Counted from the stretch's first letter, positions 38,009 through 47,502 are shown. The stretch is 52,172 bases of DNA from Bacteroidales bacterium (GCA_003559735.1 PWKN01000183.1:1-52172); one strand, 5' to 3'. Numbers and translations are program-made. The notes: generated by a model not told the origin, from the letters alone.

Positions 38009-41000
38009 TTATTGCTGCTGATTGTCAATAAACCGCAACCTTTCTTCTGCCTGGCGTCTCAGCTCTTCTCCGTCATGGTTTTCAATAATGCTTTCCAGTG
38101 TGTGTCTTGCCTGGAATGTGTTGCCGGTTTCTATGTAAACGTCTGCCAGGAGCAGGAAGATCTTTGCCAGCCAATAATCGTAAGCCGAGAGTTTGTTTAT
38201 GTAGTCAAATATCTGTTCTTCGGCTTCTGCATAATTGCCTTCCCTGAAAGTGATCAGTGCCAGGTTATACATGGCCTCGGCTGCCCGGCGGTTTTGTGCG
38301 ATCTCTGTGACTTTTCCCAGGGCTGTCCTGGCGGTGTGCTTGTTGCCTGTGGCCATTGCCGACAAACCCTGTATCAGCAGTGCTTCCTGCCTGCCGTCAT
38401 CCGGCAGCTTATCAGTCTGCAGTACAACTGTGGCCGCTTCCAGGGCACCCTGGAAGCGCTCCATATGGTAAAGGCAACGCATGATGCCTTTGCGGGCAAC
38501 AAGAATGTTGGAGCGAATCTCGGCTATTGTTTCCAGATGCCTGAAATGTCCGAGTGCTTTTTCATAATTGTTGCCATGGTATTCTATGCTGGAAGCCCTC
38601 AGCAGGGCATTCTCAAGAAATTTTGACCTTGGCCTGTCGATCACATAAAGGTATCCATCCAATGCCTGCTGACGTTCATTGGTACGGAAAAGACATTCTG
38701 AGCGGTAAAAATGGGCATGTGTTGCGAATACTCCATTCGGGAAACGGTTGAGGTAATTCGTGAAGCTCGTTATGGCATGGGCACAGTCGCCCTGCATGTA
38801 ACGATTCTCAGCGGCCCGGTAAACCAGGGTGTCTTCCTGTGCCGTGCTTATATCGGCTATGCCAACATCCTCCGTGAACCGCACAAATTCATCAACCCGG
38901 TCGAGGCTTACGTAAATGTTGCGGATAGAAGCAAGGGCTTCTTCAGCCTGGGGAGTACCGGGATATTGTTCAACCACTTTTTTAAACATGTCAAGAGCCT
39001 TCATGTCCTCATTGTCATTAAAATATATCAGTCCGGTTTTCAGTTTGGCACTCTGGACATATGAGCTGTTGGGGTGTTCGTTTATGATCTGGTAAAAATA
39101 ATTCCTGGCGCGGCTGTTGTTGTTGAGCGTCAGCCACGAGTTGGCAATTTCATATTTGCTGTCATCGACAAATGACGATTGCGGGTAATCGCTGATCAAC
39201 GACTCCAATGTGGCAATCTTTTCAATGTAGTTACCTGTTATGCCATACACGAGTCCTTGCTGAAAAACAGCATAATCAGTGTCGACAACATCCATTTGTA
39301 TGGCGCGCGAATAATAATCCATTGCCGGCTGGTACTGTTTGGTGATAAAGTATGAATCAGCAATTCGCAGCATTGCATCGTTGATCATCCGCTGGTCTTC
39401 ACCCGTGGCAGTGATATATTCCCTGAATTTGCTGATGGCCTGGTTGTATTGTTTTTGTTTGAAATGTGCATATCCTGCCAGGTAGTATGCCTGGTTGTAT
39501 ACGGGTAGTCTGCCTGCAGCCCGGACAGACATGAATGCATTTACAAGGCGTATGGCCTCATTAAACTGTCCGCGACGATACAACGCTTCAGCCATCCAGT
39601 ACATGGCTGAAGCTTCAAGATCCCTGTTTTCCTGGAAGCGTCGTGTTTTTTCAAAATGATTGATCGCTGCCTCAAAATCGCCATTGTTAAACAGCTCCAC
39701 ACCCCTGTAAAACGACACCCTTTGGTAGGCTTCCCTCAGACGGGGCGTGTTCAATGCTGTTTTTTCGAGTGACGAAAGTGCGTCTTTGTAATTACTGGTG
39801 GTAAAGTAAAGGTCTGCAAGGTGACCCAAAGCCTCCTCCATCCTGGGTGAGCCGGGGTATTCAGATATGTATTTCTGAAAAGCAAGTATGGCTTCATTGT
39901 GCGGGTCGTAAGACAATTCAAACGACAAAAGGGCATAATGAAACAATGACTCCCTTGCAATGTTTTCCTGCAAGCCAATCCGGTAGGCCTGCATAAAGGC
40001 GTTGCGTGCAAACCGTTTCTGTCCGGTTTCAATATATGCAGAGGCAAGATGGTAATAGGCACTTTGCGACAACTGGTCGTCGTCTGCAATGGCTCTTTCC
40101 AGGTGCGGGATGGCTTCTTCGTAGCGTTCCGACATGTATAGTGCATAGCCCAACTGGTAATGATCCTGGTTACTGCCCATGCCCCTCCGGTGATTCAGGT
40201 ATTCTTCGAGGAAAGGGATGGCCTCCCGGTATTGTGATCGCTGATAATGGGCTTCCCCGGTAAGGCGTGCGATCTCAGCCATATCTCTTGGCGAGGCTTC
40301 TTTCCGCAATGTGGATGCATGGGCAATCAGTTCGTCGTATTGTTCCTGCAAATGGTAAATATGTAAAATATAATAAGGCACCATTGGACCGAACTGGTTA
40401 TCGCCGGTAAGCAGTTGAAACGATTCCATTGCCGCCTCATAATTGCCTTTTACGTAAGCAATGTGTCCGGCATAATAGGTTGCCTGGTTAAAGTACTCAG
40501 TGTCGCTGCTGCTTATCTGGCTGAAGAGTTGTGCAGCCGTGTTGTATGAGCCGGTCATAAAATGGCTGTAAGCCTTGTTAAAGATAAATTCAGCCTTTGC
40601 ATCCTGGTCTATGTCGCGGGCATGTAGTCTGTCATACCATTTCGCTGCTTCCTCATAATTTCGCTGACGGAAGTTGACGTTGCCCATATGATACCAGGCC
40701 AGGTTTTTGCCATGGTGTGCAGGATGTTTGTCAATATATGCCTGCAGGAGGTTTAATGCATCGGGTTCATTGATCTCTGCTGCACAAATGGCTGCATACA
40801 AGGTGGCATTGGCATGCAGGGCGTCTTTTGGATCATCGATGCGGTCAATGGCTTGCAGAAACAAATGTCTGGCCGCTCCAAACTTTTCCTGTTTATACAA
40901 TTCAACAGCCTGCCGGTACGTGGCATCTGGTTCGTCATAAATGGCTGTTCGCTGTGAAACAGCGTTCTGCACAGCGGCAAGGTTGCATACCAGCAGCAGC

Positions 41001-41020
41001 AAGAAATACTTTTTTGTCAT
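38009..41020 (-). CDS. Large periplasmic tetratricopeptide-repeat protein
   Basis: About 1,003 residues from ATG 41020 (a second ATG at 41038 adds six residues). Leader MTKKYFLLLLVCNLAAVQNAVSQ. The mature protein is almost entirely TPR-like helix pairs. Examples are YRQAVELYKQEKFGAARHLFLQAI near the start, YHMGNVNFRQRNYEEAAKWYDRLHA, QLGYALYMSERYEEAIPHLERAI and LALITFREGNYAEAEEQIFDYI near the end. Such arrays scaffold protein complexes. It precedes the beta-barrel gene, a pairing seen in other Bacteroidota. The rnpB gene is immediately upstream. Confidence 0.88.
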   Translation of the reverse strand: MTKKYFLLLLVCNLAAVQNAVSQRTAIYDEPDATYRQAVELYKQEKFGAARHLFLQAIDRIDDPKDALHANATLYAAICAAEINEPDALNLLQAYIDKHPAHHGKNLAWYHMGNVNFRQRNYEEAAKWYDRLHARDIDQDAKAEFIFNKAYSHFMTGSYNTAAQLFSQISSSDTEYFNQATYYAGHIAYVKGNYEAAMESFQLLTGDNQFGPMVPYYILHIYHLQEQYDELIAHASTLRKEASPRDMAEIARLTGEAHYQRSQYREAIPFLEEYLNHRRGMGSNQDHYQLGYALYMSERYEEAIPHLERAIADDDQLSQSAYYHLASAYIETGQKRFARNAFMQAYRIGLQENIARESLFHYALLSFELSYDPHNEAILAFQKYISEYPGSPRMEEALGHLADLYFTTSNYKDALSSLEKTALNTPRLREAYQRVSFYRGVELFNNGDFEAAINHFEKTRRFQENRDLEASAMYWMAEALYRRGQFNEAIRLVNAFMSVRAAGRLPVYNQAYYLAGYAHFKQKQYNQAISKFREYITATGEDQRMINDAMLRIADSYFITKQYQPAMDYYSRAIQMDVVDTDYAVFQQGLVYGITGNYIEKIATLESLISDYPQSSFVDDSKYEIANSWLTLNNNSRARNYFYQIINEHPNSSYVQSAKLKTGLIYFNDNEDMKALDMFKKVVEQYPGTPQAEEALASIRNIYVSLDRVDEFVRFTEDVGIADISTAQEDTLVYRAAENRYMQGDCAHAITSFTNYLNRFPNGVFATHAHFYRSECLFRTNERQQALDGYLYVIDRPRSKFLENALLRASSIEYHGNNYEKALGHFRHLETIAEIRSNILVARKGIMRCLYHMERFQGALEAATVVLQTDKLPDDGRQEALLIQGLSAMATGNKHTARTALGKVTEIAQNRRAAEAMYNLALITFREGNYAEAEEQIFDYINKLSAYDYWLAKIFLLLADVYIETGNTFQARHTLESIIENHDGEELRRQAEERLRFIDNQQQ

Positions 41021-41056
41021 CGTTTTTCCAGGTATCATACACGTTATATGAAAAAA

Positions 41057-41434
41057 GAGGCAGGTCTGTAAGCCGGGTTCTGTAACACCTGCTACAGGTG
41101 CTTCCTGTCATTTGTCTGGAATAACATTCACATGTTATTTCTAACGGCCTACCCTCCGGGTTCGGGCGAGCAACCCTCAATCCCCGGTATATTTGGCCTT
41201 TCAACGCATAAGGCTTGCCCCCTTATCCGGTCACCCGGACAAGGCGTGAGCTCTTACCTCACGTTTTCACCCTTACCCGCCTGGATTCAACCAGTTACGG
41301 GCGGTTTTTTTCTGTGGCGCTTTCTCTCGGCCCTTTTAACGGGACCGGCTTCCCGTTAGGAAGTATGCTGCTCTGTGTTGCCCGGACTTTCCTCATCCTG
41401 TCGGCTGACAGGACGCGACAGGACAACCTGCCTC
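41057..41434 (-). ncRNA. rnpB: RNase P RNA, bacterial class A
   Basis: The catalytic RNA of RNase P, about 378 nt. The P1 helix is visible as GAGGCAGG at the 5' end (41427-41434) and CCTGCCTC at the 3' end (41057-41064). CR-I reads GAGGAAAGTCCGGGC (41380-41394) and is followed by ACACAGAGCAGCA. CR-V reads ACAGAACCCGGCTTACAGAC at the 3' end (41064-41083). A central GTGAGGTAAGAGCTCAC-type element is also present. The transcript ends in a T-run at 41051-41056. Ends are approximate by a few bases. Confidence 0.96.
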
Positions 41435-41439
41435 TTTGC

Positions 41440-41447
41440 CTAAATTA
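41440..41447 (-). promoter_or_regulatory. Possible rnpB promoter -7 box (TAATTTAG)
   Basis: One mismatch to TAnnTTTG on the minus strand, at the right distance (6-13 bases) from the P1 5' end. No good -33 element. Confidence 0.35.
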
Positions 41448-41457
41448 TTGTATTCTT

Positions 41458-41480
41458 GTGCCCTGTTAAGGAACGGGCAC
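41458..41480. repeat. Inverted repeat upstream of rnpB
   Basis: GTGCCC and GGGCAC arms with an inner GTT/AAC pair. It lies between the DUF2027 stop and rnpB; possibly a terminator for the former without a clear T-run. Confidence 0.45.
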
Positions 41481-41543
41481 GTCGTATTGCAATCTGAAAC
41501 CGTTACACTGTTTTCCTTAAAAGAGAACCAGAAAGCAACGGTT

Positions 41544-42206
41544 TTAAATGCCATGCTTGCCGATGTTGCAAACATTCACCATCATGGCTTTCTGATGCAG
41601 CAATGGGTTAAAGGCGAAACTTTCTTCTTTGTAAATTTTTACAGGTTTAAAAATGATGTGGGCTGATACAGGGTCTGTCACTTCCGTTTTGCCTTCTTTA
41701 TAAAAAAAACCATGCATCAGCGAATGATTCCACTCTTCAATGTCGTTCCTTTCAACTTTTTTGACGTGGCGCCTGTACCCTGGCAGCACCATGTCAGACA
41801 TCACCCCGTGAAAGTGCCCCGACCTGTTCATGAACAAACCAAAATAAAACGCCCATGTGGTATGGTTTACCACGTAAAAATCCAGCACGCTGAACAGCAG
41901 CCGGTCCTGGTTGCGTGGTACCATGGCAAGATAAATGCCTTGCCTGATGCCGTCTGACTGGTGGGGGAGCAACTGCAGCGGACTGTGCCTGTGGTCTCCG
42001 GTGACTGATGGGGACTTGATGCTTGCCAGACTGCTTGGTTCTTCCCTTTCGTCATGTGCTGTCCTGATAAGGTCGCCAACTGCATATGGAATTTCAAATC
42101 CATCATCAACAGATACGTGCACGATCTCTTCATCAACAATACGGGTAACAATGCCGCCCCCTTTTTCATTCAGGAACAACACCTTGTCGCCTACTTTGAA
42201 TTTCAT
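41544..42206 (-). CDS. DUF2027 protein lacking the Smr domain
   Basis: 220 residues from ATG 42206; the frame extends upstream to 42560 with unlikely sequence. The N-terminus MKFKVGDKVLFLNEKGGGIVTRIVDEEIVHVSVDDGFEIPY is the Tudor-like opening of DUF2027 proteins. The middle GIYLAMVPRNQDRLLFSVLDFYVVNHTTW and KIYKEESFAFNPLLHQKAMMV also match. In most relatives a C-terminal Smr (small MutS-related) nuclease domain follows; here the protein ends after KHGI and no Smr-like frame follows. Cellular role not established. rnpB is 110 bases downstream on the same strand. Confidence 0.8.
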   Translation of the reverse strand: MKFKVGDKVLFLNEKGGGIVTRIVDEEIVHVSVDDGFEIPYAVGDLIRTAHDEREEPSSLASIKSPSVTGDHRHSPLQLLPHQSDGIRQGIYLAMVPRNQDRLLFSVLDFYVVNHTTWAFYFGLFMNRSGHFHGVMSDMVLPGYRRHVKKVERNDIEEWNHSLMHGFFYKEGKTEVTDPVSAHIIFKPVKIYKEESFAFNPLLHQKAMMVNVCNIGKHGI

Positions 42207-42588
42207 GGCTGCTACGATTTTATGCTGCAATAATAACGGCAAAACAAACCTTTTAATGTAACCACAGCAAATAATATGCAAAATTAACAGAATTCTGACA
42301 ATCTTTTTATGTCGATAATTCCTGCGGTCTGAATACCAAGGAGCTGATTGCTGTCTTTGCCGGCAGGCAGCATCTTTCAGGGTGCTGCATGCCGGCATGA
42401 TTTGGCGATACATTATCTTGCCTGCAGGATTATTACAGGGTGAAAGTGCAAACAGGAAGGGATTTTTCCTAATTTTGACGAAGCAACTTTGCGATAATCC
42501 GGTTACATTGTCAGCGTCTGTGCAGGCATAACGCAGAAACCGGATAGAAGAGACAGACACTGATTAACCATGGTAAACCCACAGTTGG
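42207..42588. other. 382-base divergent region between the DUF2027 and flippase genes
   Basis: No convincing gene; the upstream extension of the DUF2027 frame here looks non-coding (many Cys/Arg/Gln, no family match). A plus-strand promoter box lies at 42470-42477. Nothing else clear. Confidence 0.4.
42470..42477 (+). promoter_or_regulatory. Promoter -7 box (TAATTTTG) for the polysaccharide genes
   Basis: An exact TAnnTTTG on the plus strand, giving a leader of about 105 nt. No -33 TTTG at the usual distance. Confidence 0.35.
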
Positions 42589-44070
42589 ATGCAGGGAAAA
42601 TTTATAAAGAATCTCGTTCTATTGCTGGTACTGAATTTGCTGATCAAGCCTTTCTGGATACTGGGCATTGACCGGACAGTTCAGAACACGGTTGGTGCCG
42701 AAGAGTATGGTTTTTACTTTGCGGTATTCAATTTTTCATTCCTTTTCAACATTCTTCTTGACCTTGGCATAACCAATTTTAACAACCGCAGCATAGCGCA
42801 AAACAAGGCGCTGCTTACGAAATACTTGTCTAACATACTGGTTTTAAAATTTTTATTGTTTCTGTTGTACCTGATCGTTACGTTTGTTTCTGCGTTGTTT
42901 ATTAACTACAGCCAGGAACAGCTTCGCCTGCTCTATTTTCTTGCCATTAACCAGTTTTTGCTGAGTTTCATTCTTTATCTGCGCTCCAATCTTGGCGGGT
43001 TGCATCTATTTCGTACTGACAGCATGATATCGGTGCTCGACCGGACACTCATGATCATTATCTGCGGGGTATTGATCTGGGGAAACGTGGTGGATGAGTT
43101 CAGGATTCACTATTACATATATGCACAAACTGTTGGTTATTGCATTACGGCATCGGTCACTTTTTTCCTTGTGATGCGTAATGTCAGAAGACGCTTTTTG
43201 CGTCTGAACTGGAATTTCCCTTTTCTGCTGGCGGTTGTTAAAAAGAGCTTTCCTTATGCCATCCTGGTGTTGCTCATGACATTTTACAACCGTATCGACA
43301 GCGTGATGCTGGAGCGGTTGCTGGATGATGGTGCCCGTTACAGTGGGATCTATGCATCGGCATACCGTCTTCTTGATGCCACCAATATGATTGCCTATCT
43401 TTTTGCGGTATTGCTGTTGCCCATATTTGCCCGGATGATCAAACAAGAACAGGCGGTTGAACAACTTGTGAGACTCTCTTTTACTCTGATCATCACCCTG
43501 GCGATCATCATTGCTGCCGGTGCATTTTTTTATTCAGGCCATATCATGGAACTGCTGTATCCCATCCATTCGGGAGAGACGGTTGAGGCTTTTCAATACA
43601 GGATCAGCCAGTCGTCGGTTGTTTTTGCCTTGCTGATGACCTGTTTTATGGCCATTGCCACAACCTATATTTTTGGCACGCTCCTTACCGCCAATGGCAG
43701 TTTGATGCAACTGAACCTGATCGCCCTGTCAGGGATGGTGCTGAACGTTCTTTTAAACCTCCTGCTGATACCGGTTTATTTTGCCATTGGCTCGGCAGTG
43801 GCCAGCTTGTTTACCCAATTGCTGGTAGCAGGCGTGCAGATCCTCGTTGTTCGCAAACTTTTTTGCCTGCAGACAAACCTCCGCCTGCTCATTACGCTGG
43901 CGGTATTTTTCGCGGGTGTTGTTATGACCGGGTGGTTTTCGCTGATGTTGCCTTTTTCATGGAAAATCAACCTGATCATTATGGGTACGGGCAGCATCCT
44001 GCTGGCTCTTGGTGTCAGGCTGATCAGCCTCCGGCAGATCTATCAGCTGATACGTTACGGGGAAGCATAA
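42589..44070 (+). CDS. Wzx-like oligosaccharide flippase
   Basis: A 493-residue protein with 12-14 hydrophobic helices of the MOP/polysaccharide-synthesis family. It moves lipid-linked oligosaccharide repeat units across the inner membrane. Typical parts are the N-terminal TVGAEEYGFYFAVFNFSFLFNILLDLGITNFNNR, FYNRIDSVMLERLLDD near residue 230 and the central GTLLTANGSLMQLN. It is the first gene of a short set with a chain-length protein and a polymerase or ligase, but no glycosyltransferases are adjacent. Confidence 0.87.
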   Translation: MQGKFIKNLVLLLVLNLLIKPFWILGIDRTVQNTVGAEEYGFYFAVFNFSFLFNILLDLGITNFNNRSIAQNKALLTKYLSNILVLKFLLFLLYLIVTFVSALFINYSQEQLRLLYFLAINQFLLSFILYLRSNLGGLHLFRTDSMISVLDRTLMIIICGVLIWGNVVDEFRIHYYIYAQTVGYCITASVTFFLVMRNVRRRFLRLNWNFPFLLAVVKKSFPYAILVLLMTFYNRIDSVMLERLLDDGARYSGIYASAYRLLDATNMIAYLFAVLLLPIFARMIKQEQAVEQLVRLSFTLIITLAIIIAAGAFFYSGHIMELLYPIHSGETVEAFQYRISQSSVVFALLMTCFMAIATTYIFGTLLTANGSLMQLNLIALSGMVLNVLLNLLLIPVYFAIGSAVASLFTQLLVAGVQILVVRKLFCLQTNLRLLITLAVFFAGVVMTGWFSLMLPFSWKINLIIMGTGSILLALGVRLISLRQIYQLIRYGEA

Positions 44071-44153
44071 CAGGAATGGTACAAGGGACGGAATGGTCTT
44101 TGGTTCGAATCCAGGCGGTGGCCATCGCCCGGTTCGCATAAAAAAATTTTGTG

Positions 44154-44161
44154 TACTTTTG
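44154..44161 (+). promoter_or_regulatory. Promoter -7 box (TACTTTTG) for the Wzz-like gene
   Basis: An exact TAnnTTTG on the plus strand in the 161-base gap after the flippase gene, leader about 65 nt. The chain-length gene may therefore have its own promoter. Confidence 0.4.
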
Positions 44162-44231
44162 GCGTCATTTCTCCAATAAGCTGGATTTATACAGCGTTAT
44201 TGTTACAAGTAATAAATAAATACAATATATT

Positions 44232-45266
44232 ATGGAGCATAAGGACAATGCGTTTGACTCAACCAATGTTTTTGTATTTTTTCTTCGTTGGTGGTTACAT
44301 TTAGTCATAATTTGTGCAGTAGCTGCAGTTGCTGCGGTCATTTTTTCCTCACCCCGGTTCATTACACCGAAGTTTCAATCGACAGTTACCATGTTTCCGG
44401 CTACCACAGGAAGTTTATCCCGTTCTGTATTTGTTGGCACCGACCCCGATTTTCTTGCCTATGGTGAAGTGGAGGAAGCCGAAAGGTTGCTGCAGATCCT
44501 TGAGTCGGCCAATATGCGCGAAAGGATAGTGGCACGTTTTGACCTCCATACACATTATGGCATACCTGAGGGAGCCAGGTACAGCAAGACTTATATGATT
44601 GATGAATACCGCAGCAACATAAAATTCCGCCGTACCCAGTTTGGTGCTGTTGAGATCAGGGTAAGGGACCGCGATCCGGTTATGGCTGCTGATATTGCCA
44701 ACGAACTGGCCATTCTGGCCGACACGTTGCAGAATGATCTGCTTCGTGAGCGTGCAAAACTTGCCTATAAGGTTGCAAGAACACAATATGAAACATTATT
44801 GGCAAAAAAGGAAGAAGCCAAAAATTCCTTGCGTCACATCATGAGCATGGGGGTATCGAATCCCGAGTACCAGGTACAAATGCTCACCCGGCAGCTTGCG
44901 ATCGACTTGTCGTCGAGCAATAAGGATGGGGTTGATGTGCTGAAAGAAAACCTGGATATGCTGGCCGACCATGGCGGTTCGTTTGTATTCAACGAAAACT
45001 ACCTGGTCCATGCCAGTAATCAGTTGATCGCAGTGGAAGACAGGTACCTGCAGGCAAAGATCGACAAGGAGAATGTTGTTCCTTTTCACTTTATTCTGGA
45101 TACCGCCTTTGAAGCCGATAGAAAAGTGTATCCGGTCCGCTGGCTGATTGTTTTTCTGACCACTTTTGCTGCCGGGTTTATGGGAGTTGTGATCCTCATG
45201 GTGTATGAGAACCTTGTTGAAAAAGGAATCATCAAAGAAAAAGCACCCAAAACCTCAAAGTCGTAA
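44232..45266 (+). CDS. Wzz-like chain-length determinant
   Basis: A 344-residue protein with a membrane helix near each end (residues about 24-42 and 300-325) and a periplasmic, largely helical region between. This is the polysaccharide co-polymerase topology that sets the number of repeat units. The N-terminal segment with FQSTVTMFP and the central RVRDRDPVMAADIANELA are typical. No cytoplasmic tyrosine-kinase domain is attached. The last bases may overlap an early ATG of the next gene. Confidence 0.85.
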   Translation: MEHKDNAFDSTNVFVFFLRWWLHLVIICAVAAVAAVIFSSPRFITPKFQSTVTMFPATTGSLSRSVFVGTDPDFLAYGEVEEAERLLQILESANMRERIVARFDLHTHYGIPEGARYSKTYMIDEYRSNIKFRRTQFGAVEIRVRDRDPVMAADIANELAILADTLQNDLLRERAKLAYKVARTQYETLLAKKEEAKNSLRHIMSMGVSNPEYQVQMLTRQLAIDLSSSNKDGVDVLKENLDMLADHGGSFVFNENYLVHASNQLIAVEDRYLQAKIDKENVVPFHFILDTAFEADRKVYPVRWLIVFLTTFAAGFMGVVILMVYENLVEKGIIKEKAPKTSKS

Positions 45267-45273
45267 CGTTCCC

Positions 45274-46695
45274 GTGCCAAAAGCAAACAGACTGTTATGG
45301 TTTTATGGCGGAAGTGCCCTTTTTGTGGCACTCAATATCTATTTGATCATAACCAAAGAGGTCTACTGGTTCTATGCATTGCCGGTTGCCGTGATCCTGA
45401 TCATGATGTTCCTGTTTTCTCTCGACAGACTGATTTTGCTGCTGGTGTTTCTTACGCCGCTTACTTTTAAGTTTGAACACTATGACCTGGGATTTACCAT
45501 CAGCTTTCCGACAGAGCCACTCATTGTGGCCATCATGTTTTTGTTCTTTTTCAGGCTGATCTATGAGGGCAATTATAATGTGCGTGTATTGCGTCATCCG
45601 GTAACCATATTCCTGATGCTGAACCTTCTGTGGATGTTTGTTTCTACAGTCACCAGTGAGATTCCCCTGGTATCGGTCAAACACTTATTATCCCGTCTAT
45701 GGTTTGTGACAACGTTCTTTTTTGCAGCGATATTTCTTTTCAGGGAGGTTGGCAACATCAAACGGTTTATGTGGCTTTTCGGGGCTGCACTGGCACTGGT
45801 GGTATTGTATGTGACATACAATCACTACCAGGCTGGTTTTGAGAGGGATATGGGTTATGCGGTGGTTCGTCCCTTCTTTAACGACCACACGCACTATGCA
45901 GCGGTAATTGCCCTGGTTGCTCCTTTTTTTATTGTATTAACATTCAACCGGACGGACAAAGGATGGCTCCGTTACATGGCCCTGGTTTTTTTCCTGGTTT
46001 TTTGTGCAGGGATCGTATTCAGCTACAGCAGGGCATCCTGGCTAAGCATTTTTGTTTCTGCTGCAGGATTTGTCATTCTGGCCCTTCGTTTGCAGTTTCG
46101 TTTTATCCTGGCGGGATTGGTACTTGTGGTTGGCGGATTGTACCTGTTTCAGTCGGAGATCATCATGCACCTCGAACGCAACCAGCAGGAATCGTCGGGC
46201 GATTTTGCGGAGCACATCCGTTCGGCTTCCAACATCACCTCCGATGCGTCTAACCTGGAACGGATAAACAGGTGGCGCTCGGCATACCGCATGTTTGAGG
46301 AGCGTCCACTGGTGGGCTGGGGTCCCGGTACCTACCAGTTTGTATATGCCCCCTTTCAGCGATCAGAAGATTACACCATCATCACCACCCATTTTGGCGA
46401 CCTGGGCAACGCACATAGTGAGTACATCGGACCACTTTCTGAGAGTGGTTTCCCCGGTATGCTCACTTTCACCGCAATGGTGCTTGCTGTGCTTGCCACC
46501 GGTGTAAGGCTCTATAAAAAAGCCCCTACACGTGAAATGCGTTTGCTGGCTTTGGGGATCACCCTGGGCTTTATAACCTATTTCACCCATGGCCTGCTCA
46601 ATAATTTCCTTGATACCGATAAGGCATCCGTGCCCTTTTGGGGTATGATGGCCATGCTTGTGGCCATGGATGTTTTTTATACAAAACGAAGATAG
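45274..46695 (+). CDS. O-antigen polymerase/ligase-like (Wzy_C) membrane protein
   Basis: About 473 residues from GTG 45274; ATG 45205 would add 23 residues but overlap the Wzz-like gene by 62 bases. About 10-12 membrane helices and a large periplasmic loop containing FSYSRASWL and RINRWRSAYRMFEERPLVGWGPGTYQ, the Wzy_C/WaaL signature. It either polymerises O-units or ligates them to lipid A core; these two cannot be told apart by sequence. Partners are the flippase and chain-length genes just upstream. Confidence 0.87.
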   Translation: MPKANRLLWFYGGSALFVALNIYLIITKEVYWFYALPVAVILIMMFLFSLDRLILLLVFLTPLTFKFEHYDLGFTISFPTEPLIVAIMFLFFFRLIYEGNYNVRVLRHPVTIFLMLNLLWMFVSTVTSEIPLVSVKHLLSRLWFVTTFFFAAIFLFREVGNIKRFMWLFGAALALVVLYVTYNHYQAGFERDMGYAVVRPFFNDHTHYAAVIALVAPFFIVLTFNRTDKGWLRYMALVFFLVFCAGIVFSYSRASWLSIFVSAAGFVILALRLQFRFILAGLVLVVGGLYLFQSEIIMHLERNQQESSGDFAEHIRSASNITSDASNLERINRWRSAYRMFEERPLVGWGPGTYQFVYAPFQRSEDYTIITTHFGDLGNAHSEYIGPLSESGFPGMLTFTAMVLAVLATGVRLYKKAPTREMRLLALGITLGFITYFTHGLLNNFLDTDKASVPFWGMMAMLVAMDVFYTKRR

Positions 46696-46740
46696 CTGGT
46701 TAAAAACAATTTTTGTAATCCTGAACAAAACATGTATCGT

Positions 46741-47502
46741 ATGGAAACCATCAAGACATTACTGGAACATAAAACAATCCGGAAGTATAAAAGTGACCCG
46801 GTCGACGACAAGGTGCTCGATGAGATCCTTGATGCCGGATTCCGGGCTTCCACCACAGGCAATATGCAAGTGTATTCGGTCATTGTATCGAAAGAGAGGG
46901 ACAAAAGAAAAGAGTTGTGCAAGATACATTTTGGCCAGGAGATGGTAGAACAGGCGCCTGTTCTGCTGACCTTCTGTGCCGATTTCAACCGGTTCAACAA
47001 ATGGTGCCGTCAACGGGATGCTGATCCGGGTTATGATAACTTTTTGTCGTTTTTTACAGCGGCCATCGATGCGCTCCTGGTAGCTCAGAATGTCGCTGTT
47101 GCAGCAGAAGCACACGGTTTGGGTATCTGTTACCTGGGGACAACCACTTACCAGGCTGACAAGCTGATCGGGTTTTTTGATCTCCCTTCCGGGGTGGTGC
47201 CTGTTACAACCCTGGTGGTCGGATATCCTGATGAGAACCCGGATCAGGTCGACCGCCTGCCCGCTGAAGGCGTGGTACACCATGAAACATACAAGGACTA
47301 TAGTCCGGAAGACATAGACCGTATATACAGGGAAAAGGAACAACTGCCGCTGACCGCACAACTCATCGATGAAAACCAGCTGGACAACCTGGCACAGATT
47401 TTCACCTTTAAGCGTTATACGAAGAAGGACAACCTGCATTTCAGCCGTGTCCTGCTCGATGTGTTGCACGATCAGGGCTTTATGAACCACGAAGGGGATT
47501 AA
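46741..47502 (+). CDS. Nitroreductase-family flavoprotein
   Basis: About 253 residues from ATG 46741; ATG 46732 is only three codons earlier. The FMN-binding N-terminus HKTIRKYKSDPVDDKVLDEILDAGFRASTTGN is characteristic, as are QNVAVAAEAHGLGICYLGTT and PVTTLVVGYPDENP. It probably uses NAD(P)H to reduce nitro compounds or quinones; the natural substrate is unknown. It closely resembles NfsA-type enzymes. It converges on the GDSL lipoprotein gene with a 24-base gap. Confidence 0.93.
   Translation: METIKTLLEHKTIRKYKSDPVDDKVLDEILDAGFRASTTGNMQVYSVIVSKERDKRKELCKIHFGQEMVEQAPVLLTFCADFNRFNKWCRQRDADPGYDNFLSFFTAAIDALLVAQNVAVAAEAHGLGICYLGTTTYQADKLIGFFDLPSGVVPVTTLVVGYPDENPDQVDRLPAEGVVHHETYKDYSPEDIDRIYREKEQLPLTAQLIDENQLDNLAQIFTFKRYTKKDNLHFSRVLLDVLHDQGFMNHEGD

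Noticed and set aside
41393-41666. Short open frames on both strands over the DUF2027 end and rnpB
   Set aside because: They overlap the well-supported RNase P RNA and the DUF2027 gene in other frames and resemble no known protein, including Smr.
42207-42560. Upstream extension of the DUF2027 frame by 118 codons
   Set aside because: The added sequence is rich in Cys, Arg and Gln with no family match, while MKFKVGDKV at 42206 is the family start.
44098-44125. GGTTCGAATCC, a typical tRNA T-arm, downstream of the flippase gene
   Set aside because: The preceding bases overlap the flippase 3' end and do not form D or anticodon arms, and no matching 5' acceptor strand (GCCACCG) is present. It is at most a coincidence or a tRNA-end remnant.
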